Notes: generated by a model not told the origin, from the letters alone. A DNA stretch of 59,547 nt from Limisphaerales bacterium (GCA_024761205.1 JAMASS010000031.1:1-59547), one strand, 5' to 3'; positions 18,103 through 27,573 are shown, counted from the stretch's first letter. Program-made: numbers and translations.

Positions 18103-19302
18103 TCACACCGGTAACGCCTCAAGTCCCGAATCCTTGACCTGCCACGGCAACCCGTACGCATTCAAGTCTGCCATAAACGGGTCGGGGTCAAACTTCTCGA
18201 TGTTGAAGACCCCGGGCTGAGCCCAACGGTCCTCCAGAATCATTTTCGCCCCGATCATCGTTGGCACACCAGTAGTATATGAGACGGCCTGCGATCGGAC
18301 TTCTTGGAAACACGCTTCGTGATCACAGTTGTTATGGATAAACACTCGCTTCGGCGCGCCCTGCGATTCGCCTTCAATGAAACAACCGATGCAGGTCTGC
18401 CCCTTGGTGCGTGATCCGAGGCTTCCGGGATCGGGAAGGATGGCCTTCAGGAACTGCAGCGGAATGACTGGCTGGCCGTTGAATATCACGGGATCAATCC
18501 GCGTCAAACCGACATTCCCGAGCACTTCGAGATGGGTCAGATACTGCTCACTAAATGTCATCCAGAAACGGATGCGCTGCACGTTGGGAATGTTCTGACA
18601 AAGAGACTCAATCTCCTCATGGTACATGAGGTAAGCCTTGCGAACGCCCACCTCCGGAAAAGCGAAGTCCAACGATTTCGCTAGTGGTGGGGTCTCCTGC
18701 CACTCACCCTGCTCCCAATACCGGCCATTCGCCGTGACCTCCCGGATATTGATTTCCGGATTGAAATTTGTGGCAAAAGGATGGCCATGATCACCGTCGT
18801 TACAGTCGAGGATATCGATCTCATCAATGCGAGTGAAAAGATGTTTCTGCGCATAGGCGCAAAATATATTGGTCACACCGGGGTCAAAACCCGATCCCAG
18901 GAGCGCGGTGATTCCGCGTTCTTTGAATCGATCACGATAGGCCCACTGCCAATGATACTCGAATTTCGCGACATCACGCGGTTCATAATTGGCGGTGTCC
19001 ACATAGTGTACGCCGGTCTCCAGACAGGCATCCATGATGGTGAGATTTTGATAAGGCAGAGCCACATTGATCACCAAGTCCGGCTGAAAACGCTCGATTA
19101 ATTGGACTAGCTCGGAGGTTTGATCGGCATCCACTTGTTCGGTCTGGATCGGTACCGAAAGCTCCTTGGCGATGACATCGCACTTCTCGCGACGTCGGCT
19201 GGCCAAACAAATAGCCTCGAAGACCTCGGTCACTTGAGCGCACTTGTGTGTGACCACTCGGCCGACACCCCCCGCCCCAATGATCAATACTCGCTTACTC
19301 AT
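18103..19302 (-). CDS. Carboxy(nor)spermidine dehydrogenase, second paralogue
   Basis: A saccharopine-dehydrogenase-like enzyme of 399 residues. Family members reductively condense aspartate semialdehyde with a diamine (putrescine or diaminopropane) using NADPH, giving carboxyspermidine or carboxynorspermidine. The N-terminal Rossmann motif is LIIGAGGVGRVV. Conserved blocks include TGVHYVDT, GSGFDPGVTN, LDCNDGDHG and RFWMTFSEQYL, all shared with the upstream paralogue at 20482-21657. ATG 19302 was preferred because AGGA sits 4 nt upstream; an ATG at 19305 overlaps it. It is the last gene of the operon, 44 bp after nspC. Confidence 0.85.
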   Translation of the reverse strand: MSKRVLIIGAGGVGRVVTHKCAQVTEVFEAICLASRRREKCDVIAKELSVPIQTEQVDADQTSELVQLIERFQPDLVINVALPYQNLTIMDACLETGVHYVDTANYEPRDVAKFEYHWQWAYRDRFKERGITALLGSGFDPGVTNIFCAYAQKHLFTRIDEIDILDCNDGDHGHPFATNFNPEINIREVTANGRYWEQGEWQETPPLAKSLDFAFPEVGVRKAYLMYHEEIESLCQNIPNVQRIRFWMTFSEQYLTHLEVLGNVGLTRIDPVIFNGQPVIPLQFLKAILPDPGSLGSRTKGQTCIGCFIEGESQGAPKRVFIHNNCDHEACFQEVRSQAVSYTTGVPTMIGAKMILEDRWAQPGVFNIEKFDPDPFMADLNAYGLPWQVKDSGLEALPV

Positions 19303-19346
19303 CATTCCTGATTTGCTAAGATTAAATTCCGTGCCCACCAAATTCG

Positions 19347-20480
19347 CTAGGACAGACGATCACGGTAGTCCTCATACCCAAATTCACGGACAACTTCAAA
19401 TTCTCCTGATAATCGCCGCAGCACAATGGCCGGCAGGCGGACCCCGTTGAAGGTCGTGTTCTTCACCATCGTATAGTGCGCCATGTCTTCGAAAACTAAA
19501 CGATCTCCCACCTGCAGGGGCTCATCAAACGAGTAGTCACCGATCTGGTCACCCGCTAGGCAGGTCAGCCCGCCCAATTGATAGGTATGAGCCTTCTCGC
19601 CTGGTTGGCCGGCTCCCTGAAGCTCCGGTCGATACGGCATTTCCAGAACATCCGGCATATGAGCTGTCGCTGACAGGTCAAGGATCGCATTGGGAATTTC
19701 GCCTTCGACGATATCCAGAACACTCCCGACCAATACTCCCGCGTTTAATGCAATCGCTTCCCCCGGCTCCAGATAAATCTGCAGGCCATGCCGCGAATGA
19801 AAGCTGTCCACCACCTGACATAACCGGCCCACATCATAATCCTCCCGAGAAATGTGGTGGCCGCCCCCAAAGTTGAACCACTTAAGTGTCCTGAAAAGAT
19901 CGGAGAACTTCTCTTCCACCACCGCAACCGTACGCTCCAGAGTGTCGGAATTCTGTTCGCACATGGTGTGAAAATGAAATCCATCGACATCACTGAGATC
20001 GACGTCCTCCAACAGCTCTCGTCGAATGCCCAAGCGAGACCCTTTCCGGCAAGGATCGTAGAGTGCCGTTTTGACTTCGGAGTATTCGGGATTGATCCGC
20101 AGTCCGACCGACACTTTACGATTCGAAAATGAGGTCACGCGATTGTGATAGCGCCGAAACTGAGAGACCGAATTGAAAACTAGATGGTCGACCAAAGGGA
20201 GAAGTTCATCGATGTCGCTATCGCTGTACGCCGGCGCATACGCATGCACTTCACCGCCGAAAATCTCACGACCCAACCGCGCCTCGGCTACCGAACTCGC
20301 CGTCGTGCCGGTCAAAACCGTTCTGAGCAACGGGAACACCCGATGCATAGCAAAGCCCTTTAGGGCGAGAATAATCTTGGCACCGGTTCGATCCTGAACA
20401 TCTTTTAGAATGGTGAGATTCCGTTCCAACATCTCCTCATCCACTACGTAATATGGAGACGGCAGATCTCGATAGTCCAT
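19347..20480 (-). CDS. nspC: Carboxynorspermidine/carboxyspermidine decarboxylase
   Basis: A PLP-dependent alanine-racemase-fold decarboxylase of 377 residues that converts carboxy(nor)spermidine to (nor)spermidine. The PLP lysine is in ALKGFAMHRVF. Other family blocks are INPEYSEV, DGFHFHTMCEQNSDTL, FGGGHHIS and YLEPGEAIAL, the last including the PLP-phosphate and substrate residues. ATG 20480 lies 1 bp after the stop of the preceding dehydrogenase, with GAGAGG just upstream inside that gene, so translation is probably coupled. This gene and both flanking dehydrogenases form the alternative spermidine route that avoids S-adenosylmethionine decarboxylase. Confidence 0.93.
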   Translation of the reverse strand: MDYRDLPSPYYVVDEEMLERNLTILKDVQDRTGAKIILALKGFAMHRVFPLLRTVLTGTTASSVAEARLGREIFGGEVHAYAPAYSDSDIDELLPLVDHLVFNSVSQFRRYHNRVTSFSNRKVSVGLRINPEYSEVKTALYDPCRKGSRLGIRRELLEDVDLSDVDGFHFHTMCEQNSDTLERTVAVVEEKFSDLFRTLKWFNFGGGHHISREDYDVGRLCQVVDSFHSRHGLQIYLEPGEAIALNAGVLVGSVLDIVEGEIPNAILDLSATAHMPDVLEMPYRPELQGAGQPGEKAHTYQLGGLTCLAGDQIGDYSFDEPLQVGDRLVFEDMAHYTMVKNTTFNGVRLPAIVLRRLSGEFEVVREFGYEDYRDRLS

Positions 20481-20481
20481 C

Positions 20482-21657
20482 CTATTCCTCTCTGACCTTC
20501 CAGGGCAGCCCCATTCTGCCAATGCCGTTCATGAACGGATCCGGATCCAGCTGCTCAGGGTTGTAAACACCGGGGATGGCCCAATCGCCCGAGAGGATCA
20601 GCCGGGCCGTGAGGACAGCCGGTACGCCGGTAGTATAGGACACGGCTTGGGACTGAACATCCGCATAGCACGTTTCGTGTTGGCAGTTGTTATAGATGAG
20701 GACCTTTCGTGGTCGTCCGTCTTTCTGTCCTTCAAACAAACACCCAATGCAGGTCTTTCCTTTTGTCCGCGGCCCCAACGTCGCAGGGTCTGGGAGCAGG
20801 TGCTTCAGAAACTGGAGCGGAACGATCTCTCGACCTTCATAAACAACCGGTTCGATCAAGGTCATACCAATATTCTCCAGGACGCGAAGATGCCGGAGAT
20901 ACTTTTCCGTAAAGGTCATCCAAAACCTCACATTCCGCACATCTGGGATAAATTTGGCAATCGACAAGACCTCTTCATGCGTCATCAAGTAGGCGTCCCG
21001 GAGCCCAATCCCCGGAAAATCAAACTGACGACAGCTTTCTAGTGCTTTCGTTGTTTTGAACTCGCCATCTTCGAAAGTGATCACATCGGCTAAGATCTCG
21101 CGAATGTTTGTCTCTGGATCGAAATTGGTTGCAAATTCATACCCATGATCTCCATCATTGCAATCGATGATATCGATCGTCTCGATCAAATCAAAGAGAT
21201 GCTTTTGAGCATGGGCGCAATACACGTTGACGACACCCGGGTCGAAACCAATACTCAACACACCAGTCGCTCCAGCCGCCTGGAATCGCTCATGGAAAGC
21301 CCACTGGTCGGCGTAATCGTATTTGATGCGGTCCCGCTCGTCGTCGAGAGAGGTATCGACGTAATGAACGCCAGTTTGGGCACAGGCTTCCATGATCGCG
21401 AGATTTTGGTACGGCGACGCCACATTGATCAAAACATGGACATTGCGTTCGCGAATCAGCTCGACGACTGCGTTCGCCTCGTCCGCGTCCACCACAGCCG
21501 TTCGGACTTCGGCGTCGATCTCCCTCGCAATAGCCTCGCTCTTCTCCATGGTCCGGCTGGCAAGGCAAATATCCGTGAAGACATCTCGGTGTTGAGCACA
21601 TTTGTGGGCGACGACGCGGCCTACACCCCCAGCACCAATAATGAGTATATTTCCCAT
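20482..21657 (-). CDS. Carboxy(nor)spermidine dehydrogenase, first paralogue
   Basis: The first gene of the polyamine operon: 391 residues, homologous along its length to the product of 18103-19302. It starts MGNILIIGAGGVGRVVAHKC, the NADPH-binding Rossmann turn. It shares ASPYQNLAIMEAC, GVHYVDTS, GFDPGVVN, DCNDGDHGYEF, WMTFTEKYLRHL and RTKGKTCIGCL with its paralogue. It should condense aspartate semialdehyde with a diamine, feeding nspC. A longer frame begins at 21777, but its first 40 residues lack family similarity, so ATG 21657 is chosen. The upstream gap is 352 bp and divergent from the SPFH genes. Confidence 0.9.
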   Translation of the reverse strand: MGNILIIGAGGVGRVVAHKCAQHRDVFTDICLASRTMEKSEAIAREIDAEVRTAVVDADEANAVVELIRERNVHVLINVASPYQNLAIMEACAQTGVHYVDTSLDDERDRIKYDYADQWAFHERFQAAGATGVLSIGFDPGVVNVYCAHAQKHLFDLIETIDIIDCNDGDHGYEFATNFDPETNIREILADVITFEDGEFKTTKALESCRQFDFPGIGLRDAYLMTHEEVLSIAKFIPDVRNVRFWMTFTEKYLRHLRVLENIGMTLIEPVVYEGREIVPLQFLKHLLPDPATLGPRTKGKTCIGCLFEGQKDGRPRKVLIYNNCQHETCYADVQSQAVSYTTGVPAVLTARLILSGDWAIPGVYNPEQLDPDPFMNGIGRMGLPWKVREE

Positions 21658-21804
21658 AACAGTTTCTTTGCATCCGGCCCCCGAATCGCATTCGGATCGA
21701 AACGAGAGACGGTGCCCGCAATTCACTCCGAATACAAGAATGAGACTGTAACATTCGCAGTGACGAGGTCCCTCCAAGTGGAGCTATACGAAAATCCTCT
21801 CGAG

Positions 21805-21894
21805 CCGTCCTCCTCCGCAGCGCAACGAAGGAGGGCGGAGTCATTTCAACTTGGAACCTGAAACTTGAAACTTTGAACTGCTGCCTGACGCAGC
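21805..21894. repeat. Intergenic hairpin and short tandem motif
   Basis: Within the divergent 352-bp gap (21658-22009) there is an inverted repeat CCGTCCTCC (21805-21813) with GGAGGGCGG (21830-21838). It is followed by a reiterated AACTTGAAAC-like motif at about 21848-21880 and a small stem GCTGC/GCAGC at 21880-21894. It lies between divergent genes, so it is not a terminator; it resembles a dispersed intergenic repeat. Confidence 0.4.
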
Positions 21895-22009
21895 TCCAGC
21901 GACTCTCCACTAAAAAATTCAAGAGACTCAAACCAACAGAAAACCTTGACCTAAGCCGTCGAGCATATTCTTCTAAGGGAAATCTTTACACTCGAACTAA
22001 AATCCACCC

Positions 22010-22831
22010 ATGTCAGCAGACAGAAACAGCAAGCTAGTCCTAGTCGGAGCCGCCATCTTCGTCCTGGTGCTCCTCGTCGCGCAAGTCACCTACATTGTTC
22101 CCCCGGGACATCGCGGCGTGCAGGTGACCCTGGGCAAAGTATCGCCAAACTTTAAGCCCGAAGGCATTGGGTTCAAGCCGCCCTTCATCAGCTCGATTCG
22201 GTTGTTAAACGTCCGCCAAAAGACGGTCCAGAGGACCACCACCTGTATCTCGAAAGATCTCCAAGAGATCAAGACCACCGTCGCCGTTCTTTATCGCATT
22301 CCCGAAAATTCGGTGGTTGAGATTTTCCAAAAGTACAAGGGTGATCCATTCGGCACCCTAGTGTATCCGCGAGTTGACGAGGCACTGAAAGAAGTCACAA
22401 AAGAGCGAACCGCTCAAAACACGGTCCAAGAACGCAATCATGTGAAGTCCTCCTCGCTTGAAATCGCGCGGGCCAAGGTGGGTTCCTTGATTCACATCGC
22501 CGATCTGGTTCTCGAAGACATTTCATTGTCCGAAAAGTTGGAAAACGCCATTGAGCAGAAGATGGTCCAAGAGCAAAACGCGAACAAGGCAATCTTCGAA
22601 CAAGCCAAAGCGCGCATCGATGCCCAGACCAGGATCATCTCGGCGAAGGGCGAAGCTGATTCCATTCGGATCCGCGGGCAAGCACTGGCAGAAAACCCCG
22701 CCTATATCGATCTACAGATTGTTGACACCTGGGATGGACGGACGCCACGAGTTATCAGCGGCAATCAAAAGGGAGCGAGCCTCCTGCTGCCGGTCGATAA
22801 GCAGACAGACCAGAGAGCCAACGATCGATAA
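22010..22831 (+). CDS. SPFH/prohibitin-like membrane protein, copy 1
   Basis: A 273-residue protein with one N-terminal membrane segment (about 9-29) followed by an SPFH/band-7 domain: VPPGHRGVQVTLGKVSPNF, PEGIGFKPPFI and TVAVLYRIPENSV. A charged helical stretch rich in Glu, Gln, Lys and Ala (about 175-220, coiled-coil-like) leads to RIRGQALAENPAYIDLQIVD. Such proteins form membrane-associated oligomeric rings that organise membranes or protect proteases such as FtsH. The next gene is a homologue 45 bp downstream, so they probably act as a pair. Start at ATG 22010. Confidence 0.85.
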   Translation: MSADRNSKLVLVGAAIFVLVLLVAQVTYIVPPGHRGVQVTLGKVSPNFKPEGIGFKPPFISSIRLLNVRQKTVQRTTTCISKDLQEIKTTVAVLYRIPENSVVEIFQKYKGDPFGTLVYPRVDEALKEVTKERTAQNTVQERNHVKSSSLEIARAKVGSLIHIADLVLEDISLSEKLENAIEQKMVQEQNANKAIFEQAKARIDAQTRIISAKGEADSIRIRGQALAENPAYIDLQIVDTWDGRTPRVISGNQKGASLLLPVDKQTDQRANDR

Positions 22832-22876
22832 TCACGTTTCAGATCAAAAGTAGCACGTAAGATTTCATTTCAAAGC

Positions 22877-23737
22877 ATGACACCCCAGACACTACAAAAA
22901 CTTATCGGCGTCGGTTTGATCGTCTTCGTCCTAGTGATTTTCGGATCACAATCAACCGATGTGGTTGACCCCGGCAATCGCGGTGTTCGAGTGAGTCTCG
23001 GCAAAGTCTCCGCCACCTCTGTCCCCGAAGGTCTCACGTTCAAAATGCCGCTGATCACCCAGATCCACCAAGTCAGCGTCAGGCAACAGACCCAACAGAT
23101 GGAGGCAGGATGTTATACCTCGGACCTCCAGCAAGTGGTCACCGAGCTCCGTGTTCTGTATCGCATTCCGGAAGCCTCGGTCGTGGAGGTTTGGAGGACC
23201 ATCCAAAGTGATGACAGTCGGACCCCTTCTTATTTCAACAGCTTCATCCGCCCCAGAGTCGTTGAAGCCCTCAAAGAAGCTGCGGCGGCCGTCAGCGCGG
23301 AATCGATCGTGCAACAACGAGAGGAGATCAAGAACCAAACCTTGGAAGGCACGCGGGAGAAGCTCGGCCAAAGCTCGCAAGGCGCTGATCTGATCTCCGT
23401 GGTCGACATTGCTCTCCAAGGCATCCGGTTATCGCCCGAACTCACCGCCGCGATTGAGCAGAAGATGGCTCAGGAACAGGAGGCGGAAAAAGCGAAGTTT
23501 GTCCAACAACAAACCGAGGTCGAGGCCAAAACAGCCGTGATCAAAGCCGAAGGTGAAGCTGAGGCGATCCGTATTCGAGGTGAGGCGCTCCGCCAAAATC
23601 CCGCCGTTATTGATCTTCAACTCGTTGAGAAGTGGGATGGCCAATCACCAGTGGTCGTCAGCGGCGGATCGCAAGACAACGCCCAAGTGATGATTCCGGT
23701 TGACCCCTTGAATAGCGACTCGACAACTCGTCGCTAG
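22877..23737 (+). CDS. SPFH/prohibitin-like membrane protein, copy 2
   Basis: A 286-residue homologue of the preceding protein, with the same plan: one membrane segment (about 9-26), the SPFH domain (DVVDPGNRGVRVSLGKVS, TELRVLYRIPEAS), a Glu/Gln/Ala-rich helix (EQKMAQEQEAEKAKF) and a C-terminal strand pattern ending in IRIRGEALRQNPAVIDLQ. The family role is in ring-shaped inner-membrane scaffolds. Compared with copy 1 it has about 13 more residues in the middle. It ends 5 bp before a small membrane gene. A heteromeric complex is likely but not proven. Confidence 0.85.
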   Translation: MTPQTLQKLIGVGLIVFVLVIFGSQSTDVVDPGNRGVRVSLGKVSATSVPEGLTFKMPLITQIHQVSVRQQTQQMEAGCYTSDLQQVVTELRVLYRIPEASVVEVWRTIQSDDSRTPSYFNSFIRPRVVEALKEAAAAVSAESIVQQREEIKNQTLEGTREKLGQSSQGADLISVVDIALQGIRLSPELTAAIEQKMAQEQEAEKAKFVQQQTEVEAKTAVIKAEGEAEAIRIRGEALRQNPAVIDLQLVEKWDGQSPVVVSGGSQDNAQVMIPVDPLNSDSTTRR

Positions 23738-23742
23738 ATTCG

Positions 23743-23946
23743 ATGAATCGCAGGCTCGATCCGCGGCAGCGCGCTCTGATCCGATTCTTGTTGCTCATTG
23801 GGTTTGCGGCGCTTTTGTTCTTCCTTTTTCCGGTCAGCTTGGCCTTTCTTGAGACTGCGGCGAGAAATCTCCGGTATCTCTGGTGGCTGATTCTCCTCCT
23901 CGCTTTGGGGTTCTGGCTCGTTTGGAGCGGCACTCGGAAACCCTAG
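23743..23946 (+). CDS. Small membrane protein
   Basis: A 67-residue protein beginning MNRRLDPRQRALIRFLL. It has two hydrophobic segments (about 13-33 and 42-62) separated by a short charged turn (ETAARNLRY), with Arg/Lys at both ends, so it should span the inner membrane twice. The start ATG is 5 bp after the stop of the second SPFH gene, which indicates the same transcript. No known family could be named. Because it is tied to two SPFH genes, a role in the same membrane assembly is plausible but inferred. Confidence 0.6.
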   Translation: MNRRLDPRQRALIRFLLLIGFAALLFFLFPVSLAFLETAARNLRYLWWLILLLALGFWLVWSGTRKP

Positions 23947-23989
23947 AGAACCCGCGGATTGACCTCGTCCTACGGGCGTCCTACGTTGG

Positions 23990-24860
23990 GCATTCATCCC
24001 GGAATCATCATGAAATGAGTCTCCTTGCTAAAGGCATCCATCCGCTTCTCCTCTTCTACGAGAATGCGAATGCCCCACCCCAACAATATGAGATTTCGCT
24101 CCGGCTGGCCATCACGACACCCTTCACCGTCATACCACCGGAGTTTGCACGACTCTCGCCGGGGCCGAAGCTCAGCTTCAGCGAGATTTCACAGCTTCAG
24201 AAACCGGTAATCTCTATCTCAATGAGGCCGAACCCTTGAACGCAACCGGCTTGGGAGGTTGCGCTCGTCACGATTGAAACGGTTATCAATATGGAACAGG
24301 ACGCGCCGGACGCTGGCCGATTCAATTTCGACAATGGCCATGAAAACGATTTCATTCCCCAGGTCCCCGGTTAGAGAGACAGTATAGACGGCATCGCCGC
24401 AGAATTTCCGACCTTTCCGCAACTCGAGCCTGGCTTCTATACCTTTGGGGTGAATAGCCATGATGTCTTCCAAAATCAGCAGCGGCCCGGACCTGCCGGA
24501 TAGACACTCGACCTCTAGTCTTGGTATCCTTTCACAGTTGCCTCGGCTTCGCCGATATCCTGTCCAATGTCGTTATCAGCACGCCGGGCATTTATCCATT
24601 CCCAATGCTTTAGTTTGAAGGCGGCAGCAACGCCAACATTGAGTTTTTTCAGATGCCTGAAGACGAAGCCATTCTCATCAATGATCGCGACAGTCCGAAC
24701 ATCATTCATGCTTTCCTCGACGCTTCGGGCCGAACAGAACCACCAGCTCCCGATCCTAGAGAAATCAAGTCGATTCACTTCGGTGAAGGCAATGTTGTGA
24801 GCGAATTCACCGGCGGACTGAAATCCGCACCGACTCTATATCAGGTCCATTTGAGCCGTT
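23990..24860 (+). pseudogene. Remnant of a secreted protein with a PA14-like domain
   Basis: Coherent but fragmented homology: NMEQDAPDAGRFNFDNG, EPGFYTFGVNS, then GSNANIEFFQMPEDEAIL. These are typical of large secreted Verrucomicrobia/Planctomycetes proteins in which a PA14-like module ends with a GGGANVELF strand. Stops (TAG near 24375, others near 24500) and frameshifts separate the pieces. The last open piece (GPFEPLANISSPHSIAPTDG) runs in frame into the next gene's ORF. Confidence 0.55.
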
Positions 24861-24975
24861 GGCAAATATCAGTTCGCCGCACTCTATTGCTCCGACAGAC
24901 GGGACGCGATTCTATATTGCGGAATACCCTTCTTCGACTGAATCCGTTCGACCGTCGGCCAAATGGAACGCCTGC

Positions 24976-27162
24976 ATGACCGCCCTGCATAGCCAACCTG
25001 ATGACCTGGCCGGCTTGGTCGAGCGAGTCACCTTCTTCAACGAAGAAACGGGCTTCGCAGTTCTCCGGGTTAAGGTGAAAGGCCGCCGTGACTTGTTGAC
25101 GGTCGTCGGCCAGCTGCCGGCAATCAACGCCGGCGAGTGGATCCACGCCTCCGGCAACTGGGTGCGCGATCATGCCCACGGTCTTCAACTCAAGGCGACT
25201 CAAATCAAAGCAACGCCACCGACCACCCATGAAGGCATGGAAAAGTACCTTGGGAGCGGCATGATCAAGGGCATTGGTCCCGTGTATGCCAAGAAACTAG
25301 TCGGGCATTTCGGTGAGCAAATCATCGATATCATTGAGAACCGATCCAAACTGCTCGAACAAATCGAAGGCATCGGCCCCACGCGCCGTCGCAAAATTCG
25401 CAAAGCCTGGGACGAACAACGCATGGTGCGAGACATCATGATTTTTCTCCACTCGCATGGAGTCAGCACGAGCCGGGCTGTGCGAATCTACAAGACCTAT
25501 GGCAACGAAGCCATTGAGACAGTCCGCGCCAATCCGTACGTACTCTGCCGAGATATACGCGGAATCGGTTTCAAGACGGCGGACCAAATCGCACAGAAAA
25601 CCGGCATCCCCTTCGATTCCGTCCTCCGCGTGCGCGCAGGAATTCATCACATCCTCCTGGAAGCCACCGGGAAAGGGCATTGTCGGTTGCCGCGCCCCAT
25701 CCTCCTCAATCTCGCGGAGGAACTGCTTCAAATCGACAGCACGATTATTCAATCCGGACTCGACCAATGCTTGGAAGCGCAAGAGCTTTTCCAAGAAGCC
25801 TCAACCGCCGAGCCCACCATCTACCTCCCGGCCCTCCGCCATGCCGAGCGGACCATTGCCGATCGCTTCTTAGCCCTGACCGCTCAGACTGCCAACTATC
25901 CCGAAATCGATGTCCCCAAAGCGATCGAGTGGTGCCAGACAAAGGTGGGGATCACTCTGGCGGACAAACAAGTTGAAGCAATCCAGACCGTTCTCAGTCA
26001 TCGGGTAACCATTATTACCGGCGGTCCCGGCGTCGGCAAAACTACCTTGATCCGGTCGATTCTGATGATCCTGCGTGTCAAACGGGTAGAGATACTTCTC
26101 TGCGCCCCAACAGGTCGAGCCGCCAAGCGAATGACCGAGTCCACCGGTCATCTGGCAAAAACGATTCACCGACTCTTGGAAGTAGACCCCAAACGCGGCG
26201 GATTCCTGCGAAATGAATCTCGCCCATTGGACACCGATGTCTTGATAGTTGATGAGTGCTCCATGGTCGATGTACCCCTCATGCATCACGTACTTCGCGC
26301 GGTTCCTCTGCATGGACACTTGATTCTGGTTGGTGACATTGATCAGTTGCCTTCCATCGGGCCGGGTTCGGTCCTGAGAGATTTAATCGACTGTCAAGTC
26401 GCACCCGAGGTACGGCTGACTGAAATTTTTCGGCAGGCATCCGGCAGCCAAATCATCACCAATGCTTACCGAATCAATCAGGGATTAGTTCCGGAATTCG
26501 GGTCCAGTGCCAGCGATTCGGATTTCTTTCTTATCGACCGGGACGAGCCGGAGAATATCCTCCAGACCCTCGTCCATGTCGTCAAAGACCGGATACCCCA
26601 GCGATTTCAAGTCGACTTCATCAGAGACATCCAGGTCCTTTGTCCCATGAACCGCGGCAGTCTGGGTACCCGAACCCTCAACGTTGAACTACAGAACACA
26701 TTGAATCCTCCATGCCCGGGACAACCGACCATCGATCGCTTCGGGTGGCAGTTCCGTCCCAATGACAAGGTGATTCAAACGGAAAACAACTACGACAAAG
26801 AAGTATTCAACGGGGATATCGGCCAGGTAACGAAGATAGATCCCGTTGATCAAAGCCTTGATATCCGATTTGATGACCGATCGATCACGTATGATTTCGG
26901 CGAGCTCGATGAAATTTCTCTCGCGTACGCCATCACCATTCATAAGGCGCAGGGTTCAGAGTTTCCAGTCGTCGTCATTCCGGTGGCGACTCAGCAGTTC
27001 GTCATGCTCCAGAGGAACCTCATCTACACGGGCATCACTCGAGGCAAGAAACTTGTGGTGATGATTGGTCAGCCCAAAGCGGTTGCGATCGCCGTAAAAA
27101 ACATCCGCTATGAGGAACGATTCTCCGGTTTGCTCGATCTCCTTCGAGGCAGAAGCCGTTGA
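24976..27162 (+). CDS. recD2: ATP-dependent helicase RecD2
   Basis: A 728-residue superfamily 1B 5'-3' DNA helicase. It begins with the RecD2 N-terminal domain (LAGLVERVTFFNEETGFAVL), followed by tandem helix-hairpin-helix segments (GSGMIKGIGPVYAKKLV, IEGIGPTRRRKI, IRGIGFKTADQIA). Walker A is GGPGVGKTT (about 350-358), Walker B is DECSMVD (about 424), and later helicase motifs include VGDIDQLPSIGPGSVL and a C-terminal AITIHKAQGSEF. RecD2 lacks RecBC partners and helps with DNA repair and recombination. The open frame extends upstream to 24859, but that part belongs to a neighbouring remnant; ATG 24976 is where family similarity starts. Confidence 0.93.
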   Translation: MTALHSQPDDLAGLVERVTFFNEETGFAVLRVKVKGRRDLLTVVGQLPAINAGEWIHASGNWVRDHAHGLQLKATQIKATPPTTHEGMEKYLGSGMIKGIGPVYAKKLVGHFGEQIIDIIENRSKLLEQIEGIGPTRRRKIRKAWDEQRMVRDIMIFLHSHGVSTSRAVRIYKTYGNEAIETVRANPYVLCRDIRGIGFKTADQIAQKTGIPFDSVLRVRAGIHHILLEATGKGHCRLPRPILLNLAEELLQIDSTIIQSGLDQCLEAQELFQEASTAEPTIYLPALRHAERTIADRFLALTAQTANYPEIDVPKAIEWCQTKVGITLADKQVEAIQTVLSHRVTIITGGPGVGKTTLIRSILMILRVKRVEILLCAPTGRAAKRMTESTGHLAKTIHRLLEVDPKRGGFLRNESRPLDTDVLIVDECSMVDVPLMHHVLRAVPLHGHLILVGDIDQLPSIGPGSVLRDLIDCQVAPEVRLTEIFRQASGSQIITNAYRINQGLVPEFGSSASDSDFFLIDRDEPENILQTLVHVVKDRIPQRFQVDFIRDIQVLCPMNRGSLGTRTLNVELQNTLNPPCPGQPTIDRFGWQFRPNDKVIQTENNYDKEVFNGDIGQVTKIDPVDQSLDIRFDDRSITYDFGELDEISLAYAITIHKAQGSEFPVVVIPVATQQFVMLQRNLIYTGITRGKKLVVMIGQPKAVAIAVKNIRYEERFSGLLDLLRGRSR

Positions 27163-27371
27163 TGGATTTTCAAGATATCATCGATGACATCTGCCGGTTT
27201 TCAAAACAACGCCGGACTCCAAACTCGATGAAGGTCCTAGCCCGGTTGGCGCAAGACGGAGCTGCGGAATTGCTCCCCCTTGATCGGAATCGGTCGTATC
27301 GCTATGCCGTCTCGGCACAGAAACCGTCATTCTTCCAAGAGTGGGGTCCCCTAAATCACCATTTTGAGTGA
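27162..27371 (+). CDS. Small hypothetical protein overlapping recD2
   Basis: A 69-residue frame whose ATG overlaps the recD2 stop by one base (TGATG), a classic sign of translational coupling. The protein starts MDFQDIIDDICRFSKQRRT and has no membrane segment. I cannot name a family. Open reading continues with a different frame after TGA 27369-27371, so it may be the truncated front of a longer protein. Downstream (27372-27573) nothing is recognisable. Confidence 0.4.
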   Translation: MDFQDIIDDICRFSKQRRTPNSMKVLARLAQDGAAELLPLDRNRSYRYAVSAQKPSFFQEWGPLNHHFE

Positions 27372-27573
27372 ACTGCCTCGCAAGATTACTGGACCGAAAG
27401 CGAACTGAGTTGCTGATCGGCCATCGCATACATCATCGGGTCTCCAAGACACTATCGCGCGACAGAGGGCGATTGAACATACCGCCAGGTTTTAGGGTGC
27501 AGCGATTCTTCCCCACTTTCACCGTCTTTTGGCCATCAGACTCGCGAGATGCCGTGCGCAATACGATTCTCGA

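Noticed and set aside
21848-21880. A CRISPR-like or tandem repeat array in the AACTTGAAAC motif
   Set aside because: Only about three short imperfect units with no spacers; it is a simple intergenic repeat.
21946-21971. A sigma-70 promoter before the first SPFH gene
   Set aside because: TTGACC is followed by TATTCT with only 14 bp between, and no -10-like box lies at 16-18 bp.
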